Positions 33,841 through 45,083 of a stretch of DNA of 64,000 nt are shown here, one piece after another. Positions within the stretch are counted from its first letter, which is position 1; every line of letters starts with the position of its first letter. The translations under genes were made by a program, and so were the position numbers. Source of the stretch: Lantana camara. Taxonomy: Eukaryota > Streptophyta > Magnoliopsida > Lamiales > Verbenaceae. Where the stretch lies: NCBI GenBank assembly GCA_037501455.1, contig CM074858.1, positions 14,248,501-14,312,500 on the forward strand, given 5' to 3'. The notes beneath the pieces are model-generated. The model made no database searches, was not told the DNA's origin, and saw only the letters and a program-made list of their open reading frames with translations.

Positions 33841-35237
33841 TGTAACGCCCCGGTTTCCGGATGAATAGGTAAGCACGCCACTTGTGCGTTTTGAGCGTAG
33901 GTTTTATTTTAATTCTTTAATTTTATAATATTATTACGTGGCATTTCATATTTTTATAAAGTTCATGAAACATCAGTTATGTGAATTATTTGAATTCATA
34001 GCATTGAAAATATTATTTTGTGACACGGAAAATATTTCTTGCATGAAACATTTACCGAGAGTGTTTCAAATTACCAAATTGTCCCTAATCAATAATTTTC
34101 TAAACTTTAGGGACTTAATTGCATGAATTTTCAAGGGCTTGGTTGTGCATATTTCAAATGGTTGCATACTTGATTGAATGATTTCATAAACCGAAGGATT
34201 AAATTACAATTTGAATATTTCACAAAAATCAAGGAGGATGAATCACGTAACACTATCTCCAAGCTTCCTTATACTCATTTCATCTAAGTTTTCCCAACAC
34301 CTTTGTTTCCTTTCATCTCGGTTCATCATGTAAAAAGGGAAGAAGTAATTTTTCATCCAATCATCAAGATTTCAAGAAATATCTCAAGAAATTTGCCAAG
34401 CTTTGGGAGTTAATCATCATCATCATCATCTATTTTCTCCATATTTTCCTCTTCAAGGTTGGTTGTGTAATGCCCCAATTTCTGGCTTTCCAGGTACGCG
34501 AATTAAATGCCAAATGTGTCTTAACTTCCTAATTGTCCTTAATTTACATTTCTTTAAATTCAAGGACTAAATTGCATAAATATATTCTTGGACTAAATTG
34601 ATCATTTTCCAAACCTCATATACTTAATTGCATAACTTATGGAACTTGGAGGATTTTGTTGCAAATACCATATTTTTCCAAATATATTACGGTGTATGCA
34701 TTTCTTCCACATTCTTCACTTCATTTTCAAAAAGAATCATCCACCATTTTTGCTCCTTCATGACCGAACCAAACATCAAGTAAGGAAAAGGGAATTTCAT
34801 GAATTCAAGCTAAATTCTTTGAGGGAATTAGGATCTTGGAGCATCATCTTCATCATCAACTCTCATCTCTTTCTCTCAAAGATAAGATATATGGTTCCTT
34901 GATATTATTTCATATGGAGATAGGGTTAGGGTTTGCATGAAATAACTTGTTAGATGATGTTAGAAGTATGATTATGAACTTTAGGTCTGATTCCATGTAT
35001 AAATCTTGAGAATTATAGAATTTGATCATATATATGCTCATGGGGTTTGATCTTGGTTTCTTGATGATCCACGCTAGAACTAAGTGTTTATATTAGTTTT
35101 ATTGCACCCTAAGCATGTATACATATCCCTTTTCATGAATTATAACAATTAGAGTTGAGTTATATGAGTTTTGTTAAGGTTTGATGATGGTTCGTGAGCT
35201 CCCCTGTTCTTGCTCTGTTTCTGCATCTTCTGCATAA

Positions 35238-35472
35238 GGGGAACGGCCCTTCCCGTTCCGTTTGTATTTAGGGAACGGCCCTTCCCGTTCCCTTTGTATT
35301 TAGGGAACGGCCATTCCCATAGTCTGAATAGTATGCATGGCGGCGAGGACGGGAACGGCCCTTCCCGTTTTGGCTTGTAAGCCGGAACGACCGTTCCCAC
35401 CTTCGGGAGTCACTTCGGGGAGCTGGGAACGGCCCTTCCCATTTTCAACTAAAGGCCGGAACGGCCGTTCCC
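35238..35472. promoter_or_regulatory. Palindrome array in solo LTR B
   Basis: Seven dyads of the type GGGAACGGCCCTTCCC or GGAACGGCCGTTCCC in 235 bp. Half of them have GGCCC in place of GGCCG, breaking the perfect dyad while keeping the GGGAA and TTCCC arms. Confidence 0.6.
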
Positions 35473-35880
35473 AGGCCTCTGGAGAGGCAGAAAGTTTCTG
35501 CACAAAATATGAATCTCTATTTCCTTTTCCTTACCACTATTTGATCCCAATATGCTATTATATGATCAATATCATGCCATAATATGAATATATTATGCTA
35601 CATTGTTCATGGCATGCCATCTCGCCTTTTGATCATGTCGTGTGCTTATTTGGTAACGTTAGCAAGTTATGGTCTAATGAGGGCACAAATGTTTCTATTC
35701 CTTGCCAGTTATTCTCTGGAATAGAGGTCGGGATCAACGAGCATGTTCACTAGCAAGCAAGTCAGGTCATGCGAAGCCATGCACGTACTGTGATTATTGT
35801 GTCATTGTAAGGATCATGCAAAGCAAGTCGGGCATCGTGTTATCGTGATTATCGTGACTGTCGTGTTATCGTGTACATGC

Positions 35881-36048
35881 GTTCTCCTGGCCAGGTCCTC
35901 CTTATTGAGGGCGCTGGGCTGGTCTTCGGGATGGCGGTTGTCCGTCCAACCACAGGAATAACGCGTTCTCCTGGCCAGGTCCCCCTTAGTGAGGACGCTG
36001 GGCTGGTCTTCGGGCTGGTGGTTGTCCGTCCAACCACAGGAAGAACAA
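35881..36048. repeat. 84-bp tandem duplication in solo LTR B
   Basis: Two copies (35881-35964, 35965-36048) begin GTTCTCCTGGCCAGGTC and share the GCTGGGCTGGTCTTCGGG core. The pair is flanked by repeated CGTGTTATCGTG words. Confidence 0.9.
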
Positions 36049-36980
36049 AGTCCTATCGTGTTATCGTGAATGGTGAAGGCTCGCTACCTTCCCATTATCG
36101 TGTTATCGTGATTGGAGTGATGGAGGTTCTTGGAGTGATGGAGGGAGTGGGAATTGGAGTGATGGAGTGATTGGAGATTGGTGTGATTGGAGTGATGGTG
36201 CTTAATGGAGTGACGTGGTTATTCGTGAAATCAATATACATGCAATATTCGTGCAGGTACATTCTAGGCAGGAATCAAGCTGAGTCAAGCCCTTGCAGTC
36301 GAGCCCACACGGTGCATCTATTTATTTGTCATTTCACAGCAATTATTGTTAATGTTAACTGTTAAGTATTTGGGAGATGATAATGTATTGATATGTAAAA
36401 TCTAAGCATACCTTACTTGCTAAATGATTGATAGTATATTATGCTTCCGTTTTGTCCGGTTGCATGTATGAATTAGTCTCGTCTAGTTTATTGTTTATTT
36501 GCATTGTAACCCGTTCGCTATAGGTTGATTCATGTATGGACCACCCATTTCATATGTGGATCGACCTATAGTGCGGGGGTGTGGCATCCTCACGTATTGG
36601 GGTGCTACAGGTTGTGCATGAATGGATGATTTTGATCATATTTGACATAGCTAGGGTTTGAGGATTATATGTTAAATGGATTAATTCTAGTTGGAAGTAT
36701 GATTAGGTGAATATTTGTTGAATTATGGCATGATTTATTCATGAATTTGTTGGGAGATTGAGCTTGGTTGATCAAGAGGAGCATGAGCATGAAACTTGAA
36801 ACCTTGATGATATTTCATGACTTAAGTGTTTAAGTGTTAGGTTATCATTTCTTGAACATATATGCATCATATTCGCAGAAAATCTTGGTTTTGTTGATCA
36901 AAATTGGAGTTTTGTTATTGTTGTTGTTCTTTCCCTTGAGCATCCCCTGTTTTTGCTCTGTTTTGTAAGTTTCAGAAACT

Positions 36981-37210
36981 GGGAACGACCGTTCCCAGCC
37001 TCAAGGCATTGTGGGAACGGGCGTTCCCACCTTTTCAAATGGAAATAGGCGACCGACCATGGGAACGGCCGTTCCCATTTTGGCCTTGGTGCCGGAAGGG
37101 CCGTTCCCAGCTAAAAGGGGCGCTTTTATTTTTAAAATCGTTGGTGCGTTTTGGGGATTCATGGGAACGACCGTTCTCATTTTTCAAAGGGGACCGGAAC
37201 GGCCGTTCCC
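36981..37210. promoter_or_regulatory. Palindrome array, Tekay 3' LTR
   Basis: The same six dyads as at 27372-27601, with a few base changes. Some improve the dyad (GGCATTCCC to GGCGTTCCC) and one damages it (CGTTCTC). Confidence 0.6.
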
Positions 37211-38661
37211 ATCTGACATGCAGAACAAAAGTTTCTGCATAAAATTACTTTTTTAGCCCCTCGATCCGACGACTTCTTTGACCCCGAATTGCTATTATAT
37301 GTGCTAATATGTACTGAAATAATTGTTATCATGCCACATTGCATTTTCCTCGTCATCTTGATACATTTCCGCCGTTCGTCATATTTGGTCCAATTTAGGT
37401 CATGTCTCACGTATACACGTCGTGTTTGCACAGGTCACGAGGTTGTGGACGAGGAGCAGGCTCCGTAGGGCATATCCTCATTTTATTTTGTAAGAGAAGG
37501 TGAGGTTTTATTTTAGGTAAATCAAACCCTATAACCTTTATGTGTCCTTTTCGGCCAAAACGTACGATATTTATAAACGTTTTCAAATTTATAAATGTTT
37601 CAAGTATGCAAGCCATGATTGTCATGATTTTCAAGCAAGTTTGGCGAGTACATGATTGCACGTGGGCCCGAGGGTAATTCTTGAGCCAACCGGGAAAGCA
37701 AGGGCTGATGGGTAACTCCTGAATTATCCTCACGTTGTTGGGATCACCCCCGAAGCCACTAGGAGATTAATGGTGGAAGGAGTTCCGTGTCTAGGGGGTC
37801 ATGTCCCCTACACACCATGTCGTGGATAATTGAGCCTTGCAAACTCACTATCACCCGGAGGAAGAAGGAGACTGGGGATTAATCCGGCATGTCGGGTTAT
37901 CCTCGGGTTATTACATGATTTCAAGCATGAAACTGTCTATGTGAGCACTAAATGGAATTGCATGATCATGTATTGAATTGATAACGCAAGCACGTATTGC
38001 CACGTTTGGTGTAAAGGTTGGAGAATCACCCCTGCTCGCCGGGGTCACATGTTCATGAAATGATCAAGTTAAACTGTTAAAATGATTAGATGTAATCTCG
38101 GGCAAAGAACGAGTTTCTTGAACTATACAATTATATTGATTCCAAAGTCTTCACCCGAGGCTACAACTTGCATGTGATGTGTGTTATATATATTTATTGC
38201 CCCTCACTCAGTCTTCGGTAGACTGATACTTCACTTTTCAGGTACTTGAGCACTTGGTCGTGCTAGGTGGGTGTCCGGTCGAGTTTTGCATTCTCACGAG
38301 TCTAGTATTGTACCTTCATGTATAGCACTTTTTGGTATCTCATGTTATGATCGTTGTTAGTACATTTTGAATACCTGAGTATGTATATTATTGAGAGATG
38401 ATAATGTATTGATAGTTAAGTTGGTATCTATACGTATCTATTCGATAAATATGGTACCTATATGTACATTTGAGTTGTTGCTTCCGCTTTTGAATTCATG
38501 TTGGATTTATTTATGTTGGGGAGTGTCCCTCCTAGCTCGTCATTTTTATTGTCACCCGTTCGCTATAGTTTTGGTTTATGTATGGATTTTCCATTTCATA
38601 CGTGGATCGAGGCTATAGTGCGGGAGATGTAGTGCCCTGGGGGTTAGGGTGCTACAGTCTC

Positions 38662-39529
38662 CATCTTCTCGTTGATAAAATCCTTGAACCTAAAATACTT
38701 TCAAAATTTTCTTCACTTCTTCCTTGAATGAATGATCCACTATCTTAACAGTCTTCACCGAACAGCCCGAAACTTAGAAACCTCTCTAATATCGGTCTTT
38801 TATTCCAAATCCTACCTTCAATTCCTAGCAAAGAAATCTTCTCCCTTGACATTAAATTTAAGAGTTAACAACACACGACCTTCAACCTGAGTAAAGCTAC
38901 TACCCTTAGAACGCCATAAAAGCAAAACATAGGTTTTGCATCTTAATCGTTGATCTCCAAGGTATTACTGAGAACTGACATCCTCTCTTATAGTTTCGGT
39001 CTTGGCCTTTCTACCAATGTGGCTTTTGAATAATGAAGAAACTTGAATGTATCGTCGTACGGGCACCAACGAACCTGGTTCCATTTAGAAAAGACCATGA
39101 TTACCATGATGTTGAGTAATGGAATGCAGTTCCACGTTGATAGCCTTGAAGATTCAACACCAGACTTTCCAATTCTTTAATTCCATAACCTCTTCATTAG
39201 TTTCATAGAAGGAACCCATTGTTGAGGTTGATAATAGCTTTATTAGCATGACGATAACCTATAACAAAAGATTCCACTCGAATATAGATGCATGTAGATT
39301 AGCATATGCTTATGGCACATATTTAGATCAATCAAAACACATAAAATGCAAATGCAACACCTAAAGCAACGAAATTGAAAGTAGATCGCATCTATCAAGA
39401 AAGTTCGAGCAATTAATAACAACCTAACCATGAAAATTCAATGCAATGCACACGTTGCCAAGTTGTTCCTATGCCGTACGACCTAAACTGACTCAATGAC
39501 GACACGAGAACCCGGGTTTTGCAACCCTA
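38662..39529 (-). other. Internal non-coding region of the LARD-like element, 5' part
   Basis: This lies directly downstream (minus strand) of the primer site at 39530-39542 and is cut by the Tekay insertion at 38657-38661. No ORF of note on the minus strand. Confidence 0.6.
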
Positions 39530-39542
39530 GGCTCTGATACCA
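39530..39542 (-). other. Primer-binding site of the LARD-like element (tRNA-Met)
   Basis: The minus strand reads TGGTATCAGAGCC, 8 bases after the 5' LTR end. Confidence 0.93.
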
Positions 39543-39550
39543 CTTAAGCA

Positions 39551-42500
39551 TGTAGCGCCCCAAAGGAAGGCCCCACATCCCTCGCACCGAGACCTGATCC
39601 ACATATGAAATGGAGAGTCTATACATGAGCCGAATCACGGCAAACGGGGACTCACTCACACACTAGGCTAGGCGGGAGCTAGAACCTTGAAACCAGTGAA
39701 ATAAACTCATGAATTAAATGCGAGTGCGAAAGCAGGATATATAATTAATCTCGAGGTTTATCATAAAAGACGGGTTCCATTAGAGTAATACCTAGTCCCG
39801 AAAATTAAAACATAAATCATAACATTTCATACATAAATCTATAACTTAATTACTTTACAAAATGCATGTGAATAGACTCCAACTCGATCAAGGGACTCGA
39901 CAGACTCGACTTCCCGCCTAGCACTCCAAAACGTGCAAAACACTGAAAACAAAGTCGGGTTCAATCTATAGGAGACTGGTGGGTATAAAACTGGGCATAA
40001 CATATATATTATCGTAGAATTTAAACACTCACACATGCACGCTATAATCCCGTGCGAGGTTTTTAAGATATTTCGCAAATGGGTAAAACAAAGGAAAGCA
40101 TCGCTCGGGATTACAGTTATCAGATTCATTCATTTCATTCATAAGGTTTCATGGCCTGGCGAGGGGACGTGCATAATTTCCAACCTTCTCCTCGTGTGTG
40201 CATATCAATTCAATCTTTTCATTAGTGATCATACACATTCATACATATTCGTTCATTATCATAATCATATTCATATCATGCATATTCATAATCATAAACA
40301 CTTACATCTTTTTCCTCCGGGTGGTGGACGGGTTAGCAAGACCCGACCACCTCATACATAGTGGCAATGAGGTTCATGAGTCCTCATTGCCCGACTAGCG
40401 TTTTCTTGTCAAAACTCCTAGCGAGATCCGTTCCGTCGTCATTATTTGTTGGGACTAGTGCACGGGGATCACCGTCAGCCCGAGCTTCCCCGGATAGCTA
40501 CGTACACATAGTCCCGGGCCCCCATAAACAATGTGCTAACTGATCTCGCCAAAACATTGGGTAAGGGTTCATAAATAAAAAGGGGTCATACGTTTGAAAT
40601 TATTTACCCAAAATGTCTCGATATATAAATATACTATTTTGGCTTAAAACATTTCACGTAAGGGATATATCGGGTCGATTTAGCTATTAGAAGAGAAACC
40701 CACCTGTTACACCTTACCGACAATACCAAAAGAAAGAAAGACTTGAGGTGTCCTAGGAACCCGACATCTCCGCCCTGGAGAAAACTGTACAAAGACAACA
40801 TAGTGCGTACGTGAGACTTAAGACTCCATATGAACCATATACGACGCACGGCATGTGATGCACATGATATGAGATGTATACGAGGTATAAATCATGTTAA
40901 GAAGCCAAACTACCAAGTATTTCACTCAACATGTTCCTTACATGAAGGTTTCATATTCAAACGTTTCATAATTCATAGCAATTCAAGTCATGAATTTCAT
41001 ATAACAATTAAAACTCAAATTTATCAAGTTTTCAATTATAAATTAAACAAAATAAAGGCATTCAAATCATTTAAATATGTAAAACATAAAATAGATAACA
41101 ATCAATTCCATAAATTAAGTCCATAAGTCATATCATAAAATTCCACAATTAAAAGGTCACATTTCATGAAATAATATCATACCACTTTAGTCTCATAAAT
41201 TCATTTCAAATTCATATATTCACATTTTATATCAAATGAATCCAAGAATTTCATATAATGATCATAACACGTACTATTTCACGTTTACAATTTAGAAATT
41301 AGGCAAATAAAAACATTCAAGTCATGATCGGTAATTAAATAACGAAATAGATAACAATTAAATTCTATAATTTAAATAAATCAAATAATACTTAAAATAT
41401 ATAATAAACATACATAGATATACGTATACACATATTACATATATATCATGCATGCACAATTATACTTTATATATAATACATATACAACATACATATATTT
41501 ATATATGCATATATGTAACCATGCATGCATTAATAGATGTATATATATATACACACACACACAGCTTATATATACATATATGTTACGCACACACTCATGC
41601 ACACAATATAATATACACAACATATATATATATATATATCATACACACCATTACTTATATATATACACATATACAAGCAGAAAGAAAAGAAAAAGGGAAG
41701 TAGCAACGCAACACACACATAAACAAGCATAGCACCAGCAGCAAACAGGGCTCCCCGGCCGGGTAAAAGCTCCACACAAAACTCCCTGGCCGGGTGGAGG
41801 AGTGGCAGGAGCTTCTGCTTAAAGGTGTCCCCGCCCGGGGACACAACCTTCACGAAATCTCCCCGTCCGGGGAGACTGCAGCAGGGCGACGAACTACAGC
41901 AGTTGTAGCTCTGTTTCCGGTTCTCCTTGGCAGTAGCAGCAAAGGTAACATACACAACACTCAAGGCAACAAGTAGGAAACAAAATGAAGTGAAAAGAAT
42001 AGCCAAACTCCCTCCCCCAAAACAACATACCCACACGTTACAACAAGGAAATAAATCTGTCACCTATTTCCCAAAAACTCACAGCAGCCAAGAAGGATCA
42101 AGAAGCAGAGATTTCACCTGAATTCCAAGCTTAGAAATGAAATAAGTACACTACCTAGATCACGTATACAACTGAAATTCAAGAAATAGTTCAAGTATTT
42201 GCAAGAACTCATCAAATGAAGCATTCAAACTAACTATTCATGTCGTGAGGCAAAGCTATACCAATCATGGATCAAAATCAGATTTTTATGGATTAAAATG
42301 ATCATATAAGCATGTACATATCAATTATAAACTTACCCCCTTGAAGAAGATGAAGGAAAATGAAGAAATGAGCTCAATCTTTCCCTAGGGTTCAAGGTGA
42401 CGGGAATGGGGCTGCTATTCGAAAAAAAAAAAACTGATCTCCCCCCTTTCTCTTGTGTGGATCGATGTGAGGGAGAGAGAGATGATAAAGTCTGAAGTCA

Positions 42501-43258
42501 GGGTCATGTGGGTCCAAGTTTCACTCCATTTGGTTAACTATGGTCCAAGTTATGGTTAAAATAGTGGGAGGTGGTCATTTAGGCGAACGTCATAATTTTC
42601 GGTTAAATTTTGGAGGTCAAAACGAGCTTAGAAAAATATGAGGCTTATTCTGTTGAACCCAAATCTTCGATACGAGTTCAGCGGAGGTGACGGAACTCGA
42701 ATCCGAGTTCCCGACCTCAAGATATCACACACGGAACCAAGGGTGCGCTAATTGCCCGTTAGCCCCCGATTTGGTTCCACAACTCAAAATAAATTCGTTA
42801 CCACGTCAAACGGGATCGAAAATGTAAAATGAGCATATAAACATGTTCACAACACATAAATCTACGGCATACTAAATTTTCACTAATTTTCGATATCAAA
42901 TTATATAAGAACGAAGCTCGTTTAAATCAATCAAAAATAATACCTTAACAATTTCATAATATTTCAAATTAAATAACAAAATTTAAATTCTATTCTAATT
43001 TAAACAAAAAAGTCAACGATATTATAAAATTAATTAATTAGCATAATTAAATAATTAATTAACATTAACACTAATTAGCAATTAAACAAATTCCAATTTA
43101 ACGAAATAAAATCAAATAAAATAAACTAATAACAATTTATATTAAAATTTAATATTTAAAACACTTATAAATAATTAATCACATAATTAAATAATTTAAT
43201 TGCGCAATTTATAAACACATACAACACATATGCACAAATGAAAAACCGGGGCGTTACA
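39551..43258 (-). repeat. 5' LTR of the LARD-like element
   Basis: 3708 bp, the fuller copy of the pair. It holds four CCCCGGCCGGG-type dyads at 41753-41874, one more than the partner LTR has. Confidence 0.9.
41753..41874. promoter_or_regulatory. GC palindrome cluster, 5' LTR of the LARD-like element
   Basis: CCCCGGCCGGG, CCCTGGCCGGG, GTCCCCGCCCGGGGAC and CTCCCCGTCCGGGGAG lie in 122 bp. The last dyad and its spacer are deleted in the other LTR. Confidence 0.55.
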
Positions 43259-43477
43259 TGTTCGGCAATTAATTCACATGGCAATTAAATACAAGTCATG
43301 CAATAATTCTCAAGTTGATGGAGATTTCATATTTTCACATAAACACGTAGGAATATAACTCATAAAATATTATATAATGCATAATTTAAGGAATAAAAGA
43401 ATTAAATAAATCCTATTTCTCAAAACTCTCACGTGTAGCGCGCGTACCTGGACGGTTAGAAAATTTGGGGCGTTACA

Positions 43478-43745
43478 TTATGCTTGTATCAAGAAGCCTT
43501 GATTTGGACTTCGTAGATAGTTTATGCTCGTATCAAGGAGCCTTGATTTGGACTTCGTAGATAGTTTATGCTTGTATCAGGGAGCTATGATTTGATCTTG
43601 TAGATAGTTTATGCTCATATTAAGGAGCCTTGACTTGAATTTGTAGATAGTTTATGCTCGTATCAAGGAGCATTGGTTTGAATTTGTAGATAGTTTATGC
43701 TCGTATCAGGGAGCCTTTATGGCAATTTATTCTCTTATCAAGGAG
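43478..43745. repeat. 43-44 bp tandem repeat array in the Tat-like element
   Basis: TTATGCTCGTATCAAGGAGC-type units begin at 43478, 43522, 43566, 43609, 43652 and 43695. At least one more unit lies at about 17820-17866 on the other side of the solo LTR A insertion. The array sits between gag and the purine tract. Confidence 0.9.
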
Positions 43746-43749
43746 AATT

Positions 43750-44165
43750 TGATGACAATTTAATTTGAAGAGTTTAGATAGTTTGTGCTTTTATCTAGAA
43801 GCACTTGGGAGTCAAAATCAATGGTTATAACATTTGTGGCAACTTTTCCGCTTTCACCATCACTGTCATCACTTGTTTGCTCGTCCAACTTTAGGCTTAT
43901 CTCAAGTTTATAGGCACGAGTTGCTAATTCTTCAAAGGTTCTTGGTCTGATTTCCCGAATAATATAAGCGATACTCCATTGCATTCCTTGAATGCACATT
44001 TCGATGGATGAAGCCTCTGATAAGCGATCTTTGCAATTGAGATTTAAATTTCTCCAACATTAATGTAGTTGATGACTGGCTCTTCTTTGCACTGGCGGGA
44101 ATTGGTAAGTCTAACCATGCTGATCATTCTTCGGGTACTATAAAAATGAGTGAGAAATTCATACT
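43750..44165 (-). pseudogene. Tat-like gag, middle part
   Basis: The open part 43760-43999 reads MCIQGMQWSIAYIIREIRPR then TFEELATRAYKLEISL, a signature of plant Tat-type Gag, where the family reads EMCIQGMHW... and TFEELATRAHDME. Upstream to 44165 the region continues gag in broken frame and is cut by solo LTR C. Downstream there is no zinc knuckle or pol. The frame then runs into the tandem repeat array. Confidence 0.88.
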
Positions 44166-44759
44166 CTAGTTGTGACGCCCCCTTTTTTCAAGACAAGTCA
44201 GGTATGACATCATGAGTGAGTTTAGACTAAGAGTTATGTGACTTATATGCTTTTATTTGCCAAGTGGACGTTTATTATAATTACTTTCGTGAATTAATTA
44301 CCATTACGTGACCTACATGATTTATATGATCTTTGAGCATGGTATTTAAATTCATTTATAGTATCTATACTTGCTTAATTAATGTTTTATTTCAATTATG
44401 CACTTATTTGTAATTATATGAAATCCTTGGACTCAATCGAATCTTGTTTCGGGCCTCAATTGTTCACCAACTAAACCTCGGCAACCTAATTGAAGCCCTT
44501 AAATTCTTGGAGGATCAAAGTACAATTCCCTCCTCTTTCTCTCCCTCTTTACACGATCCAACACCCCCATTCCCTTCTCATTGTTCTTTTTCATTTTTCT
44601 CTCAACACACAAAGCCTCCAATCTCTCCCTCCATCAACGAGCCATCATCCAAGCAAGGAAGACGAGAAATTCGAGCTCCATTCTCCTCCCTCAAGTTCAA
44701 GACTCAAGCTCTCCATCATCTCTCTTCTCTTCTCCTCTCTATTCTAAGGTATATGTGTA

Positions 44760-44763
<4 letters not shown>

Positions 44764-44811
<48 letters not shown>
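44764..44811. repeat. (AT)n microsatellite
   Basis: Uninterrupted AT run of about 48 bases. Confidence 0.95.
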
Positions 44812-44815
<4 letters not shown>

Positions 44816-45000
44816 GGGTTTTGGTGAATTTATGGATTAAGGCATGACTCTGTTGATTTCTTGCTCCTAAATGCTTGAATATATGTTTATGATGTGTATT
44901 TGTGAGTTAATTTGGTTGGTTTGAGCTTTGGAATGGTTTTGAAACCACCCCTAACGTGTTGTTACTGTTGCTCTGCATTTTTTAGACCTGGAGTGAATCT

Positions 45001-45083
45001 ACGGCCGTGGATTAGTGTCCAGAGACCTGCAGGCCTTCCCACAGGCGTGGATTTTTATGAAGGAAAAATCCATGACCGTGGAT
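45001..45083. promoter_or_regulatory. Dyad cluster in solo LTR C
   Basis: ACGGCCGTGGAT, CCACAGGCGTGGAT and ATCCATGACCGTGGAT form three related dyads around a GTGGAT word, in the slot where other LTRs have GGGAACGGCCGTTCCC or CCCCGGCCGGG arrays. Confidence 0.45.

Larger units (their letters stand above)
34466..36609 (+). mobile_element. Solo LTR B (second gypsy LTR family)
   Basis: 2144 bp, starting TGTAATGCCCC and ending GGGTGCTACA, flanked by GGTTG (34461-34465 and 36610-36614). The uninterrupted 5' LTR shows the empty site, proving the insertion. There is no internal region, so it is a solo LTR. Inside are a palindrome array (35238-35472), an 84-bp tandem duplication (35881-36048) and a GGAGTGATGG minisatellite-like stretch (about 36112-36200). 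Confidence 0.95.
26381..38656 (+). mobile_element. Tekay-type Ty3/gypsy chromovirus, near complete but with stops
   Basis: LTRs are 26381-29049 (2669 bp) and 33841-38656 (2667 bp after removing nested solo LTR B and one duplication copy). Target duplication GTCTC is at 26376-26380 and 38657-38661. A tRNA-Met primer site lies at 29058-29070, gag-pol at 29304-33797, and a purine tract with 11 G at 33822-33840. The C-terminal chromodomain-like motif VRILDRKFQELRNRRIPMVK is typical of the Tekay/Del lineage. The two LTRs look nearly identical, so the insertion is fairly recent, yet the polyprotein carries at least five stops and a damaged protease site. Confidence 0.95.
33841..38656 (+). repeat. 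3' LTR of the Tekay element, interrupted by solo LTR B
   Basis: 33841-34465 and 36615-38656 together match the 5' LTR end to end. It starts TGTAACGCCCC (the 5' LTR has TGTGACG). Its own palindrome array is at 36981-37210. Confidence 0.95.
20279..43258 (-). mobile_element. Large LTR element without protein genes (LARD-like)
   Basis: The LTRs are 20279-23783 (3505 bp) and 39551-43258 (3708 bp). A tRNA-Met primer site lies at 39530-39542 and a purine tract at 23784-23800, all for the minus strand. The flanks TGTTT (20274-20278) and TGTTC (43259-43263) are a target duplication with one change. Excluding the nested Tekay element, the internal region is about 3.5 kb and has no ORF I can recognise. 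A long-LTR, non-coding organisation fits a large retrotransposon derivative. LTR ends (TGTAACGCCCC, GCTACA) place it with the other gypsy LTRs here. Confidence 0.85.
17872..43477 (-). mobile_element. Solo LTR A (Tekay-like family), split by a large insertion
   Basis: The outer parts are 17872-20278 and 43264-43477, about 2.6 kb together, flanked by TTATG (17867-17871 and 43478-43482). On the minus strand it begins TGTAACGCCCC and ends GTGCTACA, as the other gypsy LTRs here do. There is no internal region between the parts, so it is a solo LTR formed by LTR-LTR recombination. An element at 20279-43258 sits inside it. It carries GGGAACGGCCGTTCC palindromes at 19396-19544 and an AGTCT-loop-AGACT hairpin at 18356-18370. 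Confidence 0.85.

Noticed and set aside
43478..43745. CRISPR-like regular repeats
   Set aside because: Units run head to tail with no unique spacers; a tandem repeat in a plant retroelement.
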